Origin: Dipteris shenzhenensis
Taxonomy: Eukaryota; Polypodiophyta; Polypodiopsida; Gleicheniales
Length of the DNA stretch: 64,000 bases
Direction: 5' to 3' (one strand)
NCBI GenBank assembly: GCA_047967505.1
Contig: CM106541.1
Made by a program: the position numbers and the translations under genes. Below the pieces are notes generated by a model that worked only from the letters and a program-made list of their open reading frames with translations, was not told the DNA's origin and searched no databases. Below are positions 40,396-50,399 of the stretch, piece after piece (position 1 is the first letter of the stretch; every line of letters starts with the position of its first letter).

Positions 40396-42527
40396 GTTCT
40401 CCGCACAAATTCTCTCTACATCAACATTGAGAAGAGTGAGTTCTTCAAGACCCAACTTGAATATTTGGGACATGTTATTTCCGCTCAAGGTATCTCTGTG
40501 GATCCTAAGAAGGTCGAGGTAATCCGAAACTGGCCTACTCCTAAGAATGTTCATGATGTCCGCTCTTTTCTCGGATTGGCAAACTTCTACCATACAAAGG
40601 TCTATCGGTTTTCCGAAATCACAGCTCCTATGTCCGAATTATTATGGCTATTGCTGACCCAAACCTTCCATTTGAGGTCATGACCGACGCTTCCGACATC
40701 GCTACAGGAGCAGTCTTGATGCAAGAAGGCAGAGTTATTGCTTTTGACAGCCATAAACATTCTGATATCCAAACCCGATATCCGGTCTATCATAAGGAGT
40801 TTCTTGCTGTTGTACATGCTTATCGCTCTTGGAAACATTATCTCATGGGTGCCGACTCTGTGGTCAAAACAGACCATCACTCTTTAAAGTACATCTTTAC
40901 TCAGCCAGTCATGAACGCTCAACAAGCACGCTGGGTTGAGTTTCTGGCCAACTTTCACATGACCATTGAGTACATACCAGGACTACGCAATGTAGTTGCA
41001 CATGCTCTCAGCAGGTTACCTCTAGCATCAGCCATGGTAATCTCTACATTATCTGTGGATGTTCCGAATTCATTCAAAGGAAAGTATTTCAATGATAAAG
41101 ACTTCGGCACAGCAGTACAGGTTCTTTCCAAAGATCAACCTTCGACTTCCGAACAGAAGATTTTCTCATCCTATTCTTATACGGACGACCTTCTTTACTA
41201 TCAAGATCGCGTCTGTGTACCACATGACAAGGATGTTCGACGTCTTTTGTTAAAAGAGCATCATGCAGTTCCTTATGCTGCCCATCCAGGCATCAATAAG
41301 ACTTATCGGTTACTCAGTGCAACATACTACTGGCCTCAAATGAAAAGAGAGGTCATCAAAATGGTTACATCTTGCTTATCATGTCAACAAATGAAAGCAA
41401 GTCGACGACTTCCAACAGGACTTCTTCAGCCTCTTCCAGTTCCAACTGAAAGGTGGGAAAGTATTTCCATGGATTTCATTACAACACTACCACGATCTTC
41501 CCGAGGTAACACTCAGATTATGGTAATTGTTGATCGCTTGTCCAAAATGGCACACTTTGTTGCTTGCAAAAGCAGTGCACAGGCCCCGGACATAGCCAAA
41601 CTCTTTATACAACACATCTTCCGACACCATGGATTACCCAAGAATATCATATCCGACAAAGATCCTAAGTTTACCAGTCACATTTGGATTTCACTGTTCG
41701 AATCTTTGGGTACAACTCTACTGTTCAGTTCAGCTTACCACCCAGAATCAGATGGCTAGACTGAAAGAGTCAACCAAGTTCTGGAAGAAATGCTTCGACA
41801 TTATGTTCAGTCACGCCTCGCAGCCTGGGAAGAGTATCTACCACTCCTTGAGTTTGCTTATAATAACTCTTTCCATAGTGCCATCAGCATGACTCCATTC
41901 CAAGCAGCTTATGGACACACTCCGATTGTACCAACAAATTTTGTACTTCAACATCGAGTGGCCCTAGCTGATCAACTGGTTCAAGAAATGCAAGACATTC
42001 TACTGCAAGTCAGGGATCATATGCGAAAAGCGCAAGAGCGGTATCAACAGTCTGCCAACAAACATAGACGTCACCTCGAATTTAACACTGGTGACATGGT
42101 GCTATTATTTGTAGCTCCACATCGCTATAAGACGGTTAAGTCTGTGTTTCCTAAGTTGCAACGAAGATACTATGGACCTTTCCGGATCGTCAAGAAAAAT
42201 TCACCTTTAAGTTACAAATTGGAATTACCACCATCATGGGGTAAAATCCATCCAACATTTCATATTTCTTGGCTAAAGACGTACATTCCAGGCGATGAAG
42301 CAGTTCCTCCTGCAGGTGATTATGTCCCAGAAATCGAAGACGATTATGTTCTCCTTATTCCTGAGCGTATTCTGGACCATCGACAGCGAGAGACTCGACA
42401 TCGACTTATCACGGAATTCCTTGTTCTTTGGCGAGATCTGGATGACTCCGACGCTACTTGGCAGTCTGATGAAGACTTACAGCAGTACCTTGATCTTTTA
42501 CAGCAGTATTTTCAGAATCTACCATGA
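40396..42527 (+). pseudogene. Y RT end, RNase H, integrase, chromodomain
   Basis: After the TAA the RT thumb continues in frame to about 40640. A deletion of roughly 90 bases with frameshift then removes the RT/RNase H connection. RNase H resumes at 40660 (FEVMTDASDIATGAVLMQEG, KTDHHSLKYIF). Integrase follows: zinc motif HHAVPYAAHPGINK...CLSCQQMK, catalytic core (MDFITTLP, IISDKDPKF, AYHPESDG) with TAG at 41757 replacing Gln, then NNSFHSAISMTPFQAAYG. The C-terminal tail (PERILDHRQRETRHRLITEF, DATWQSDEDLQQY) is chromodomain-like, as in chromoviruses. Confidence 0.93.
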
Positions 42528-42570
42528 TATTTTCTACATCACTTCATTATCTCCACCAAGGTCTTCTTTT

Positions 42571-42583
42571 GAGTGGGAGGGGA
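42571..42583 (+). promoter_or_regulatory. Y polypurine tract
   Basis: GAGTGGGAGGGGA immediately precedes the 3' LTR. Confidence 0.85.
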
Positions 42584-43014
42584 TGTCACGATCTGTGACG
42601 TTTTCCTTTCTCCATTTCTAGACTTATGGATGGTTTGATGAATGGACACTTGTGGAAGGGTATGCCCTTTTCAACGGGACACTTGCCCTTTCGACGGGAC
42701 ACTTCTTAATGAGGCACAACCCTTCACAAGAGACATTCTAATGAAGAGACATTCCTATTGTAATGTACCCTCTCATCAAGGGTCACACCCTTCACAAGGG
42801 GTACACACCTCTTCATGCACATACCCTTTGGAGTACACACCTTTTCATGTGTGACTCTTCACTCTCTATATAAGAGAGGCCCAATTGTATGGATGACAAC
42901 ACATCCACCCTACAGACATTCAAGCAATACAATTATTTCCTGTTCTCTGCTATCTCAGTCTCCTTTCTGTTCCTTAGCACATTTCTAAATATAGTAAATC
43001 TAGGATTTCTTACA
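42584..43014 (+). repeat. Y 3' LTR
   Basis: 431 bases; identical to the 5' LTR except for about five substitutions or one-base indels and an extra 12 bases (tcctttctgttc) near 42961. Confidence 0.96.
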
Positions 43015-43019
43015 ACAAA

Positions 43020-43999
43020 TAAAACAATACTGAAGACTATTAATGGCTGAAGAATAAATATATATCACAAACCGAACTCAGTACAAGTGAAGATATGAGA
43101 GAAGCTCTAGAGGAAGCAAACGTCAATCCTGACAACTGTAGTGGACTTCTGCACTAGCTCCACAAGTTGGAACCGAACCAAATCTGAGACAGCAAACTGA
43201 TGCAAGGGTTGCTGCAGATTTGGAATAGAAAGAACATAATCTGGAGCGGAAGTTGGAGGTAGATCTGGAGCAAAAGTTGGAGAAGATCTGGAGCAGAAGT
43301 TGAGGGCAGATCTGGAGCAGAAGTTGGGACAGATCTGAAGCTGAAAGGAGATCTGGAGCAGAAGTTGAGGGCAGATCTGGAGCAGAAGTTGGGACAGATC
43401 TGAAGCTGAAAGGAAGGCAGATCTGGAGCAGCAATTGGGGCAGATCTGATGCAGAAAGGAAGGCAGATCTGGAGCAGAAAGGAGGGGCAGATCTGAGGCA
43501 GAAAGGAGGGCAGAACTGAAGCAGAAAGGAAGGCAGAAATTGAGGCAGCAGAGGAGGCAGCCAGGAGGCAGAAATTGAGGCAGCAGAGGAGGCAGCCAGG
43601 AGGCAGAAATGGCTCAGGGTGTGCAGGTACCTCTGGAGCTGGAAGAGAAGAGATTAAAGAATACCTAGCCCCCCCCCCCCCCCCCTCTTTAAATAGGAAG
43701 GGGCTTAGTCGGTCAACCAGCAGGTTGACCCCAGAACTGACCGACCTGGTCAGATTTGACCGACCAGGTCAATCTGGTCAGCCAGATCTGGTCGGCCAGA
43801 TTTGGTCAGCCAGCAAAAAACTTTTTTTTTTAATTTAATTTTTTATTTTGTTTGACCTCCGAACCGGGGCTTTTTGACAGAGCTTTGGTTGTGGATTTTG
43901 CCTCCGATCCGGGGCTCTTTGACAGGGCTCAGAGAGTCACCAGTGGTGTTTGTACCTGTTTATCCTGTCCTCTAGAATTGGAGATTGCCTGGCTTAACA
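43020..43999 (-). repeat. Z 3' LTR, main part
   Basis: Same layout as the 5' LTR; U3 motifs at 43815-43697 and TATA-like CCTATTTAAAG at 43697-43687. Its last 25 bases (sense) lie at 35610-35586 on the other side of Y. A purine tract (GAGAGGGGG) lies at 44008-44000, just inside. Confidence 0.93.
43140..43540. repeat. AGATCTGGAGCAGAAG minisatellite in the Z 3' LTR
   Basis: Degenerate units of about 20-28 bases around gcagatctggagcagaagtt, ten or more copies; the other LTR carries the same array at 49680-49960. Related units (ctgctccagatctgtccc) occur in the W LTRs. Unit length varies and there are no spacers of fixed size. Confidence 0.85.
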
Positions 44000-44072
44000 C
44001 CCCCTCTCAATGTCCAATGGAGACAGGAGAAGCAAAGAGGTGTTCTATGAGTGATCTATCTTCTTCATCAGC

Positions 44073-44103
<31 letters not shown>

Positions 44104-44321
44104 TTTTTTTTTTTTTTTTTAATAAAGGGTTTTCATTTAGATGGAGATGCCTACAAAGTAGGTTTTCATCTTCACTAAATGCCCAGATGATGGTACAAAA
44201 AAGAAATACTTGAAGGAGTGCACTCGCAGGGGATTTGTTCACTTCCTTAAGTACACAAAAAAGAAAAAACTGCTAAGAAGGAGGAGGAGGTAAACCAATC
44301 CCCAACCGTGGGCAGAGATGC
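44000..44321. other. Z 3' untranslated region with CTTT/T tract
   Basis: Between the RNase H stop and the purine tract. Plus strand 44069-44121 is (CTTT)n followed by a long T run, i.e. A-run/AAAG repeats in the sense strand. Confidence 0.75.
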
Positions 44322-44945
44322 TCAAGAGTTAACCGGCTTGGTAAGAATATCAGCATGATTATCGGCAGCTGGAACATAGATCAACCGAATAGTACCTAAT
44401 TCCACTTGCTCGCGAGTAAAATGAAAGTGAACACCGACATGTTTGGTGCGGTTGGAAAAAATGGGATTGCCTGCGAGAGCGATGGCACTTTTGTTGTCGA
44501 CGTAGAGGATCGTGGGTTCAGTACAAGGAAAGTGTAGCTCTGCCAAAAACTGTCGGAGATATATGGCCTCTGTGGTACAATCATACAAGGCCCGGTATTC
44601 AGCCTCAGTAGAAGAACCAGCAACAGTTTCTTGTTTACGGCTAGACCAAGAAACAGGTGCCGAGCCAAACGAGAAAATATAGCCGCCATGAGAACGACGA
44701 TTGTCCGGGTCACCAGCCCAGTCGGAATCAATGTATCCCTGTAGGGTTAGTCCTGGTCTGAAATGTAAACCATAAGAGTAAGTACCACGAATGAACCACA
44801 AGATACGAATACATGCATGCCAATGAGTGAGCTTGGGTTCATTAAAATACTGACTGAGAATAGAAACGGAGTTAAGCAAGATCAGGACCAGTGTGAAGGA
44901 GCCAGAGGAGTTTGCCAACAACCTGGCGATAGAGATGTTCATCAA
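44322..44945 (-). pseudogene. Z RNase H, frameshifted from pol
   Basis: The real continuation begins near 44880 (VSILSQYFNEPKLTHWHACI); upstream residues in this frame are shadow. Contains GYIDSDWAGDPDNRRSHGGY, STEAEYRALYDCTTEAIYLR and ILYVDNKSAIALAGNPIF, the copia RNase H blocks, then the terminal NHADILTKPV. A loss of about two bases relative to pol at 44878-44872 explains the shift. Confidence 0.9.
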
Positions 44946-47562
44946 AGGGAGGAGACTCCAAGTCTTTTGAGAGCTTTACTGTGGGATCTAAGGGAGTGGC
45001 AGCCACCTTAGGCTCATGAGGAATGATTTGATCAAGGAGTTGAAGAGCATATTTCTGTTGAGAAACAAAAATACCACCAGAATGTTGTACAACTTCCATG
45101 CCTAAGAAATAGGAGAGCCGACCGAGATCAGTCATTTCAAAAGTGATGCTGAGTTGAGTTTTAATGAATTGAAGTGTAGTGGGAGTGGAGCCTAAAAGCA
45201 AAAGATCATCGACATAAAGTAAAATAAAACAGACCCCCTCTGACGAATGATGGATATATAAATTTGGATCAAAGGGAGTAGAATGAAAACCATTAGTTTT
45301 GAGGAAGGTGTCTATCCGGTGGAACCATGATCGAGGTGCTTGTTTAAGCCCATAAAGAGCTTTGCGGAGACGGAAAACCTTATTTTCATGGCCAGGAGGA
45401 GAAAAACCTGGTGGGGGAGTCACATAGACTTCTTCATCAAGGTAGCCATTGAGAAAGGCACTCTTGACATCCATTTGATAGATAGTCCAGTGGTGATGAG
45501 CAGCTAGGGCGAGAAGAAGACGAAAGGAAGTTAACCGAGCAGTAGGAGCAAAGGTTTCCTCATAATCGATACCATGTTTTTGGCAGAATCCTTGCACTAC
45601 TAAGCGAGCTTTGTACTTGTCCAGTGTTCCATCGGCTTTGAGTTTTGTTCGGAAGATCCACTTGGTTCCGATGATCTTTTTGTGAGTGGGTCGATTGACC
45701 AAGATCCAGGTCTGATTGCGATCAATACTTTCAAGCTCCTGTTCCATAGCACGATGCCACGCAGGATTTTGAACTGCTTTCTGCCAAGTGGCAGGTTCAG
45801 AATGTATGATATAGGCCGTGGTAAAAAAAGAGGCAGTGGTAGTAGAAGAAGTTATTCGAGTAGAGCGGCGAGGACCGGAAGGAGGAAGTTCGACAGGAAT
45901 AATCCCGGAATCCTTCATAGTTTGGCGATACCAGCGTGGCAGCGGGTCGTGAGGAGAAGCAATGGGTGGGGAGAGAGATGTTTCGGGAGGAGAGGAAGGA
46001 ATTTCGGGTGGAGAATTGTCGGAGGGAACAGGAGTAGATACGTCATCAGGAGAGAGAATAGAGGAATTTTTTAGCACTGCTCTTTCATCGAAGACCACAT
46101 CTCGGCGAACCAAAACTTTGTTTGTGCGAGGATCAAATAATCGATAAGCTTTGGCTTCTGCCGAGTAGCCAACTAGAAGAAAAAGTTCAGCACGAGGTTC
46201 GAGTTTACCGCGAGTATCATTGGGAGTATGAGTGTACACGTGGCAGCCAAAGATGCGAAGATGAGAAATAGAAGGACGGTAGCCATAGAAGGCCTCAAAA
46301 GGCGTCATGTTCAGGATGGGTTGAGTAGGACAGCGATTAAGGATATAGACAGAAGTATTGACGGCTTCTAGCCAGAGACGTGCAGGCAACTCGACTGCAA
46401 AAAGCATGGAACGGACCATGTTCATGACTGTACGTTGTCTCCGTTCGACACGAGCATTTTGGGAAGGCGAATTTGGAGATGTAAGATGGCGTTGGATACC
46501 ATGCTCTTGAAGGAATTGAGTGAATTCATGGGAAATGAATTCACCACCATTATCACTACGAGCAATCCCAATAGACTTTCCCGTTTGGTTCATAACCAAG
46601 CAAGCCCAAGTAGCAAAGAAAGAAAAAGTATCGGATTTCTCTTTCATGAAAAACACCCATTGATAGCGAGAGTAATCATCCACAATTAAGAAGAAATAAT
46701 GTGAACCATTGAGGGAAGGAACATGAGATTTGCCACTAATATCGAGGTGAATTAGACGCAATATCTCACTGGCTCGAGAAGTGGAATGAGAAGGAAAAGG
46801 AGTTCGGCTTTGTTTACCTAATTGACAGGGATGACAAATATCTTTAGCTCGCGATAATTTAGGTAGGCCATCAACTAGATGATCCCGAGACATTTCATAT
46901 AAAGAGTCATAGGACAAATGTCCCAGACGATAATGCCATAATCGTTCTGTGTCAGTTGGATCTTTCAGGGTAGCATTACCATAAAGCCGATGAAACTCAG
47001 AACCGCAATGGGAGGGAGTCGCAAGAAATTGAGTTATGAAGTACAGACCATTAGGTTGAGCATCACCTCGAGCTAGAAGGAGTCCCGAGGACTCATCTAT
47101 GATGTCAACATGCATCTTTGTAAATAGCACTGTGCGACCAAGAAGGCAAAGTTGATGAACAGAAAGAAGATTGACCCCTAATTGGGGGACATAAAACACT
47201 TGATCCAATTGAGCAAGATTGGGACCTTTGTCAGTATCAAAAGTTATTGAACCAACACCATGAATAGTAGCAACAGAGTTATTGCCACAACGGACTCCCC
47301 CTGTCGTCGGTTGGCGAGAAATGAAGAGATCAGGATGAGGGGTCATATGATGAGTGGCTCCACTATCCACAATCCAAGAAGATTTAGAGCCACATGGAAG
47401 AGTATGAAAAGCTGACCCAGATAAGGGAGAGGAGGAGTCAAGCTCGGTGATATGGATCAAGGCTTGAGAAGTGAAGTCTAGAGAATCTCCGGTGGACCAG
47501 TCAGACAGACCTTCAGGAGTTATAAAGGGAGATGATGGAGTGAAGTGATTAGTGACATGGCC
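44872..47562 (-). CDS. Z pol: protease, integrase, RT
   Basis: In frame with gag after the amber codon. Domain order is copia-type: protease WIVDSGATHHMTP (about 47380-47340), gag-pre-integrase with HHCC ending CHPCQLGK, integrase core (DDYSRYQW, RSDNGGEFIS, SPSQNARVE), RT from KWIFRTKLKADGTLDKYKAR through MDVKSAFLNGYLDEEVYV to the catalytic YVDDLLLLGS near 45220-45190. It ends early (GPDLA then stop at 44872) because of a small deletion; RNase H continues in another frame from about 44900. ORFs on the plus strand here are shadows. Confidence 0.93.
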   Translation of the reverse strand, partial: GHVTNHFTPSSPFITPEGLSDWSTGDSLDFTSQALIHITELDSSSPLSGSAFHTLPCGSKSSWIVDSGATHHMTPHPDLFISRQPTTGGVRCGNNSVATIHGVGSITFDTDKGPNLAQLDQVFYVPQLGVNLLSVHQLCLLGRTVLFTKMHVDIIDESSGLLLARGDAQPNGLYFITQFLATPSHCGSEFHRLYGNATLKDPTDTERLWHYRLGHLSYDSLYEMSRDHLVDGLPKLSRAKDICHPCQLGKQSRTPFPSHSTSRASEILRLIHLDISGKSHVPSLNGSHYFFLIVDDYSRYQWVFFMKEKSDTFSFFATWACLVMNQTGKSIGIARSDNGGEFISHEFTQFLQEHGIQRHLTSPNSPSQNARVERRQRTVMNMVRSMLFAVELPARLWLEAVNTSVYILNRCPTQPILNMTPFEAFYGYRPSISHLRIFGCHVYTHTPNDTRGKLEPRAELFLLVGYSAEAKAYRLFDPRTNKVLVRRDVVFDERAVLKNSSILSPDDVSTPVPSDNSPPEIPSSPPETSLSPPIASPHDPLPRWYRQTMKDSGIIPVELPPSGPRRSTRITSSTTTASFFTTAYIIHSEPATWQKAVQNPAWHRAMEQELESIDRNQTWILVNRPTHKKIIGTKWIFRTKLKADGTLDKYKARLVVQGFCQKHGIDYEETFAPTARLTSFRLLLALAAHHHWTIYQMDVKSAFLNGYLDEEVYVTPPPGFSPPGHENKVFRLRKALYGLKQAPRSWFHRIDTFLKTNGFHSTPFDPNLYIHHSSEGVCFILLYVDDLLLLGSTPTTLQFIKTQLSITFEMTDLGRLSYFLGMEVVQHSGGIFVSQQKYALQLLDQIIPHEPKVAATPLDPTVKLSKDLESPPFDEHLYRQVVGKLLWLLHTGPDLA

Positions 47563-48675
47563 CTAGGGTCTCCAAAGACCAGTGTTCGAAGGAGGAGGAG
47601 GAGGACCACCCCTAGGACGCCAACGAGGTGGCTGAGGAGTCGTGGTAGGGGGCTGTGGAGTCCAACGGGGTGGTTGAGGAGTCGTGGTGGGGGGCTGAGG
47701 AAGAAGGCCTTTGGCTTTGGAGCGACATTCATCGTCAATATGCCCAACTCTCTGGCAATGCTGACAAAACCTATTCTTTTTGGGAAGGGTGTGCCAGGCG
47801 GGTTTACTACTAGAGGGGTTAGGAGTAGGAGAGGGCTTTCCGGAGCTAGGTTGATCTTTTTGAATCCCGGAGAGAAGAGCCCCCTCTAAAGCAGGAATGC
47901 TATGTTTTTGGTGGACCTGAGAGTAAAGACGAGCATAACGCAAAAGTTGGCATTCGAACTCATAAAAAGTAGGAAGAGAAGGTTGAGAAATGATTTGTTG
48001 CATAAAACTGAAATACTTGGGCGGAAGTTTATTTAAAAAGAAAGTAACTTGGTCATCCTCGGATTTGGGAGGACCAGTTGTGGCAAATTCAGCAACTAAC
48101 CGCCGGTAATATGCTAGTTTAACCTTGAGATCATCGTCAGCAAGAATCTGGAATTGTTGGAGATCATGGTCAAGATTGATGCGATGAGTACGATCTCGAG
48201 CTGCATAGCGGTCAGTGAGATGTGCCCATCGCTCAGAGGCAAGATCAAAATGCTGTAATTGAGAGTGAAATTCAGGTAAAATTCCTTGCATAATTTCGAC
48301 AATGGCAGTGGCATTACGATGTCGCCACGAACGAACTACCTGAGGAGGATAAACATGAGAATCAGGTGGCGATTCGGTACCTTGAACGAGTTCCCATAGG
48401 TCTTGAGAATCAAGCACATGGCGCATGAGATTTGACCATGTGGTATAATTAGACCCGTTAAAACGAGTCATATCAGTGAAAGCATGTTTGGCTGTTGCAG
48501 AGACAGGGTGAGGGAAAGAAAGAGAATGATAGGGAGAAGCAACCGGTGGAGGCAGAAGAGAATTTGGAACAGAAGCAGAGTGAGAAGAAGGGAGAGGCGG
48601 CATCACCGGAGGAATAAAAGAATTTGGAAAAGGTCCTGAGGGGGAGGGATGAATATGAGAGGCGGGATAAGACAT
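47563..48675 (-). CDS. Z gag (copia type)
   Basis: 370 codons from MSYPASHIHPSPSG. Pro/Ser-rich N-terminus, then the gag core FTDMTRFNGSNYTTWSNLMR, LNKLPPKYFSFMQQIISQ, and a CCHC zinc knuckle CQHCQRVGHIDDEC near 47770-47725. Pro/Thr repeats (PQPPTTTPQPPRW, twice) precede the stop. It ends at TAG 47565-47563, and pol continues downstream in the same frame. Capsid/nucleocapsid role by family. Confidence 0.9.
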   Translation of the reverse strand: MSYPASHIHPSPSGPFPNSFIPPVMPPLPSSHSASVPNSLLPPPVASPYHSLSFPHPVSATAKHAFTDMTRFNGSNYTTWSNLMRHVLDSQDLWELVQGTESPPDSHVYPPQVVRSWRHRNATAIVEIMQGILPEFHSQLQHFDLASERWAHLTDRYAARDRTHRINLDHDLQQFQILADDDLKVKLAYYRRLVAEFATTGPPKSEDDQVTFFLNKLPPKYFSFMQQIISQPSLPTFYEFECQLLRYARLYSQVHQKHSIPALEGALLSGIQKDQPSSGKPSPTPNPSSSKPAWHTLPKKNRFCQHCQRVGHIDDECRSKAKGLLPQPPTTTPQPPRWTPQPPTTTPQPPRWRPRGGPPPPPSNTGLWRP

Positions 48676-49378
48676 GAGAGGTTAAAAAAGAGGCAGCGGG
48701 AGAGATAGAGGGAAATAAACTATAGGAATCCAGTGGCATGGGAGAAGGAGGAGGATGAGAAGCCACTGGAGGAAAGATGGCAGCGGAAGAGATGAGAGGG
48801 ATGGGAGGGAGGGAAGAATGTGAACCGAAAGCAAACTCATTGTCAGACGCATTTCTCCTTTCTCGTCTGCGCGTGTTCACATGCATGTATGGTTCTGTGT
48901 GCTCATGATTACTTGTTCCTATGCCTTGCATAACAGATGGAGTTGCACTAAGGGAATAGGGCAACATACCTTGCACTAATTCTTGTGGAATAGGCACTGT
49001 CGAATAATCCAATGTTCTCATGCCGGCCTGTCCTCTTTCGTCAGGGGATACTTGTTCTTCGTTGGCACCGAACTTGAGATGTTGCTCAGCTTCTTCTGAG
49101 TTGAATAGAGGTCCTTGTTGACGTATTGGAGAGAACCGTGGAGAGGTAGAGGCACGAGGTGTGTGGGTACCTGCTTCAAGTTCCTTCCATTTCTGGAATT
49201 CAGCAAATTCTTTAAAGAGTTTGGAGAGGTATTCATCACCTTCAATCCTTGCAGACTCTCTCTCGACATATGACGAAGGTGGTGGTTGAATAGAGGTCGA
49301 TTCAGGCTGAGATCGCTTTGGGGAAGAGGGAGAAGACATCTTCAAGTGATGATTTATCTTCCAAGCTTTCCAGATCAA
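48473..49378 (-). CDS. Z ORF upstream of gag
   Basis: Starts at 49378 (MIWKAW) or more likely 49339 (MSSPSSPKRSQPESTS). Contains a charged helical stretch, DEYLSKLFKEFAEFQKWKEL, then a Pro/Ser-rich linker. It runs 202 bases into gag in another frame; the overlap part (from 48675) looks like a shadow of gag. A TAA in the gag frame lies just before the gag ATG, next to a T6 run at about 48689. Either this is a separate small ORF before gag, or gag originally began here and a frameshift split it. No known domain. Confidence 0.6.
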   Translation of the reverse strand: MIWKAWKINHHLKMSSPSSPKRSQPESTSIQPPPSSYVERESARIEGDEYLSKLFKEFAEFQKWKELEAGTHTPRASTSPRFSPIRQQGPLFNSEEAEQHLKFGANEEQVSPDERGQAGMRTLDYSTVPIPQELVQGMLPYSLSATPSVMQGIGTSNHEHTEPYMHVNTRRRERRNASDNEFAFGSHSSLPPIPLISSAAIFPPVASHPPPSPMPLDSYSLFPSISPAASFLTSHVLSRLSYSSLPLRTFSKFFYSSGDAASPFFSLCFCSKFSSASTGCFSLSFSFFPSPCLCNSQTCFH

Positions 49379-49401
49379 GGCTCAGGTGTCGATTGGCACA
49401 C

Positions 49402-49416
49402 CTGGCTCTGATACCA
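49402..49416 (-). promoter_or_regulatory. Z primer-binding site (initiator tRNA-Met)
   Basis: Minus strand TGGTATCAGAGCCAG, directly abutting the LTR. Confidence 0.93.
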
Positions 49417-50399
49417 TATAAAGAAAATACTTGGAGACAAATAAAACAATACTGAAGACTATTAATGGCTGAAGAAGAAATATATATCACAAACGGAACT
49501 CAGTACAAGTGAAGATATGAGAGAAGCTCTGGAGGAAGCAAACGTCAATCCTGACAACTGTAGTGGACTTCTGCACTAGCTCCACAAGTTGGAACCGAAC
49601 CAAATCTGAGACAGCAAACTGATGCAAGGGTTGCTGCAGATTTGGAATAGAAAGAACATAATCTCGAGCGGAAGTTGGAGGTAGATCTGGAGCAGAAGTT
49701 GGAGAAGATCTAGAGCAGAAGTTGAGGGCAGATCTGGAGCAGAAGTTGGGACAGATCTGAAGCTGAAAGGAAGGCAGATCTGGAGCAGAAGTTGAGGGCA
49801 GATCTGGAGCAGAAGTTGGGACAGATCTGAAGCTGAAAGGAAGGCAGATCTGGAGCAGAAATTGGGGCAGATCTGATGCAGAAAGGAAGGCAGATCTGGA
49901 GCAGAAAGGAGGGGCAGATCTGAAGCAGAAAGGAGGGCAGAACTGAAGCAGAAAGGAAGGCAGAAATTGAGGCAGCAGAGGAGGCAGCCAGGAGGCAGAA
50001 ATTGAGGCAGCAGAGGAGGCAGCCAGGAGGCAGAAATGGCTCAAGGTGTGCTAGCCCCCCCCCCCCCCCCCCTTAAATAGGAAGGGGCTTAGTCGGTCAA
50101 CCAGCAGGTTGACCCCAGAACTGACCGACCTGGTCAGATTTGACCGACCAGGTCAATCTGGTCGGCCAGATCTGGTCGGCCAAATCTGGTCGGCCAGATT
50201 TGGTCAGCCAGCAAAAAACTTTTTTTTTTTTAATTTAATTTTTTATTTTGTTTGACCTCCGAACCGGGGCTTTTTGACAGAGCTTTGGTTGTGGATTTCG
50301 CCTCCGATCCGGGGCTCTTTGACAGGGCTCGGAGAGTCACCAGTGGTGTTTGTACCTGTTTATCATGTCCTCTAGAATTGGAGATTGCCTGGCTTAACA
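49417..50399 (-). repeat. Z 5' LTR
   Basis: 983 bases. In sense order: U3 with GGTCGGCC/TGACCAGG motifs (50215-50090), a TATA-like CCTATTTAAGG (50082-50072), a G-run (50072-50056), then an R/U5 region made of CAGATCT-containing repeats (49960-49680). The minus ORF 50044-49487 is an artefact of these repeats. Confidence 0.94.

Larger units (their letters stand above)
35611..43014 (+). mobile_element. Ty3/gypsy chromovirus Y
   Basis: A 7404-base element inserted into the Z 3' LTR with target duplication ACAAA (35606-35610 and 43015-43019). LTRs 35611-36029 and 42584-43014 begin TGTCACGATC and end TTCTTACA. Primer site at 36031, purine tract GAGTGGGAGGGGA at 42571-42583. A long leader, an extra ORF (37329-37975), then gag-pol. 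The LTRs differ at about five sites plus a 12-base insertion, so this is the youngest element of the stack. Damage: stops at 37557, 40393 and 41757, and a deletion with frameshift near 40650. Confidence 0.96.
35586..50399 (-). mobile_element. Ty1/copia element Z (hosts Y)
   Basis: Inserted in X gag with target duplication CAATG (35581-35585 and 50400-50404). Its own length is about 7.4 kb once Y is removed. In sense (minus) order: 5' LTR 50399-49417, primer site 49416-49402, an ORF before gag (from 49378), gag 48675-47563, pol 47562-44322, purine tract, 3' LTR 43999-43020 plus 35610-35586, split by Y. The LTR begins TGTTAAGCC and ends TTTATA rather than CA. Few decay events: one amber between gag and pol, and frameshifts near 44880 and before gag. 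Confidence 0.94.

Noticed and set aside
43140-43540. CRISPR-like array (regular GCAGATCTGGAGCAGAAG units)
   Set aside because: No constant repeat/spacer structure; it lies within a plant LTR and is copied in the second LTR at 49680-49960. It is a minisatellite.
49402-49416. tRNA gene
   Set aside because: This and similar 'TGGTATCAGAGC' matches are primer-binding sites; no cloverleaf is present.
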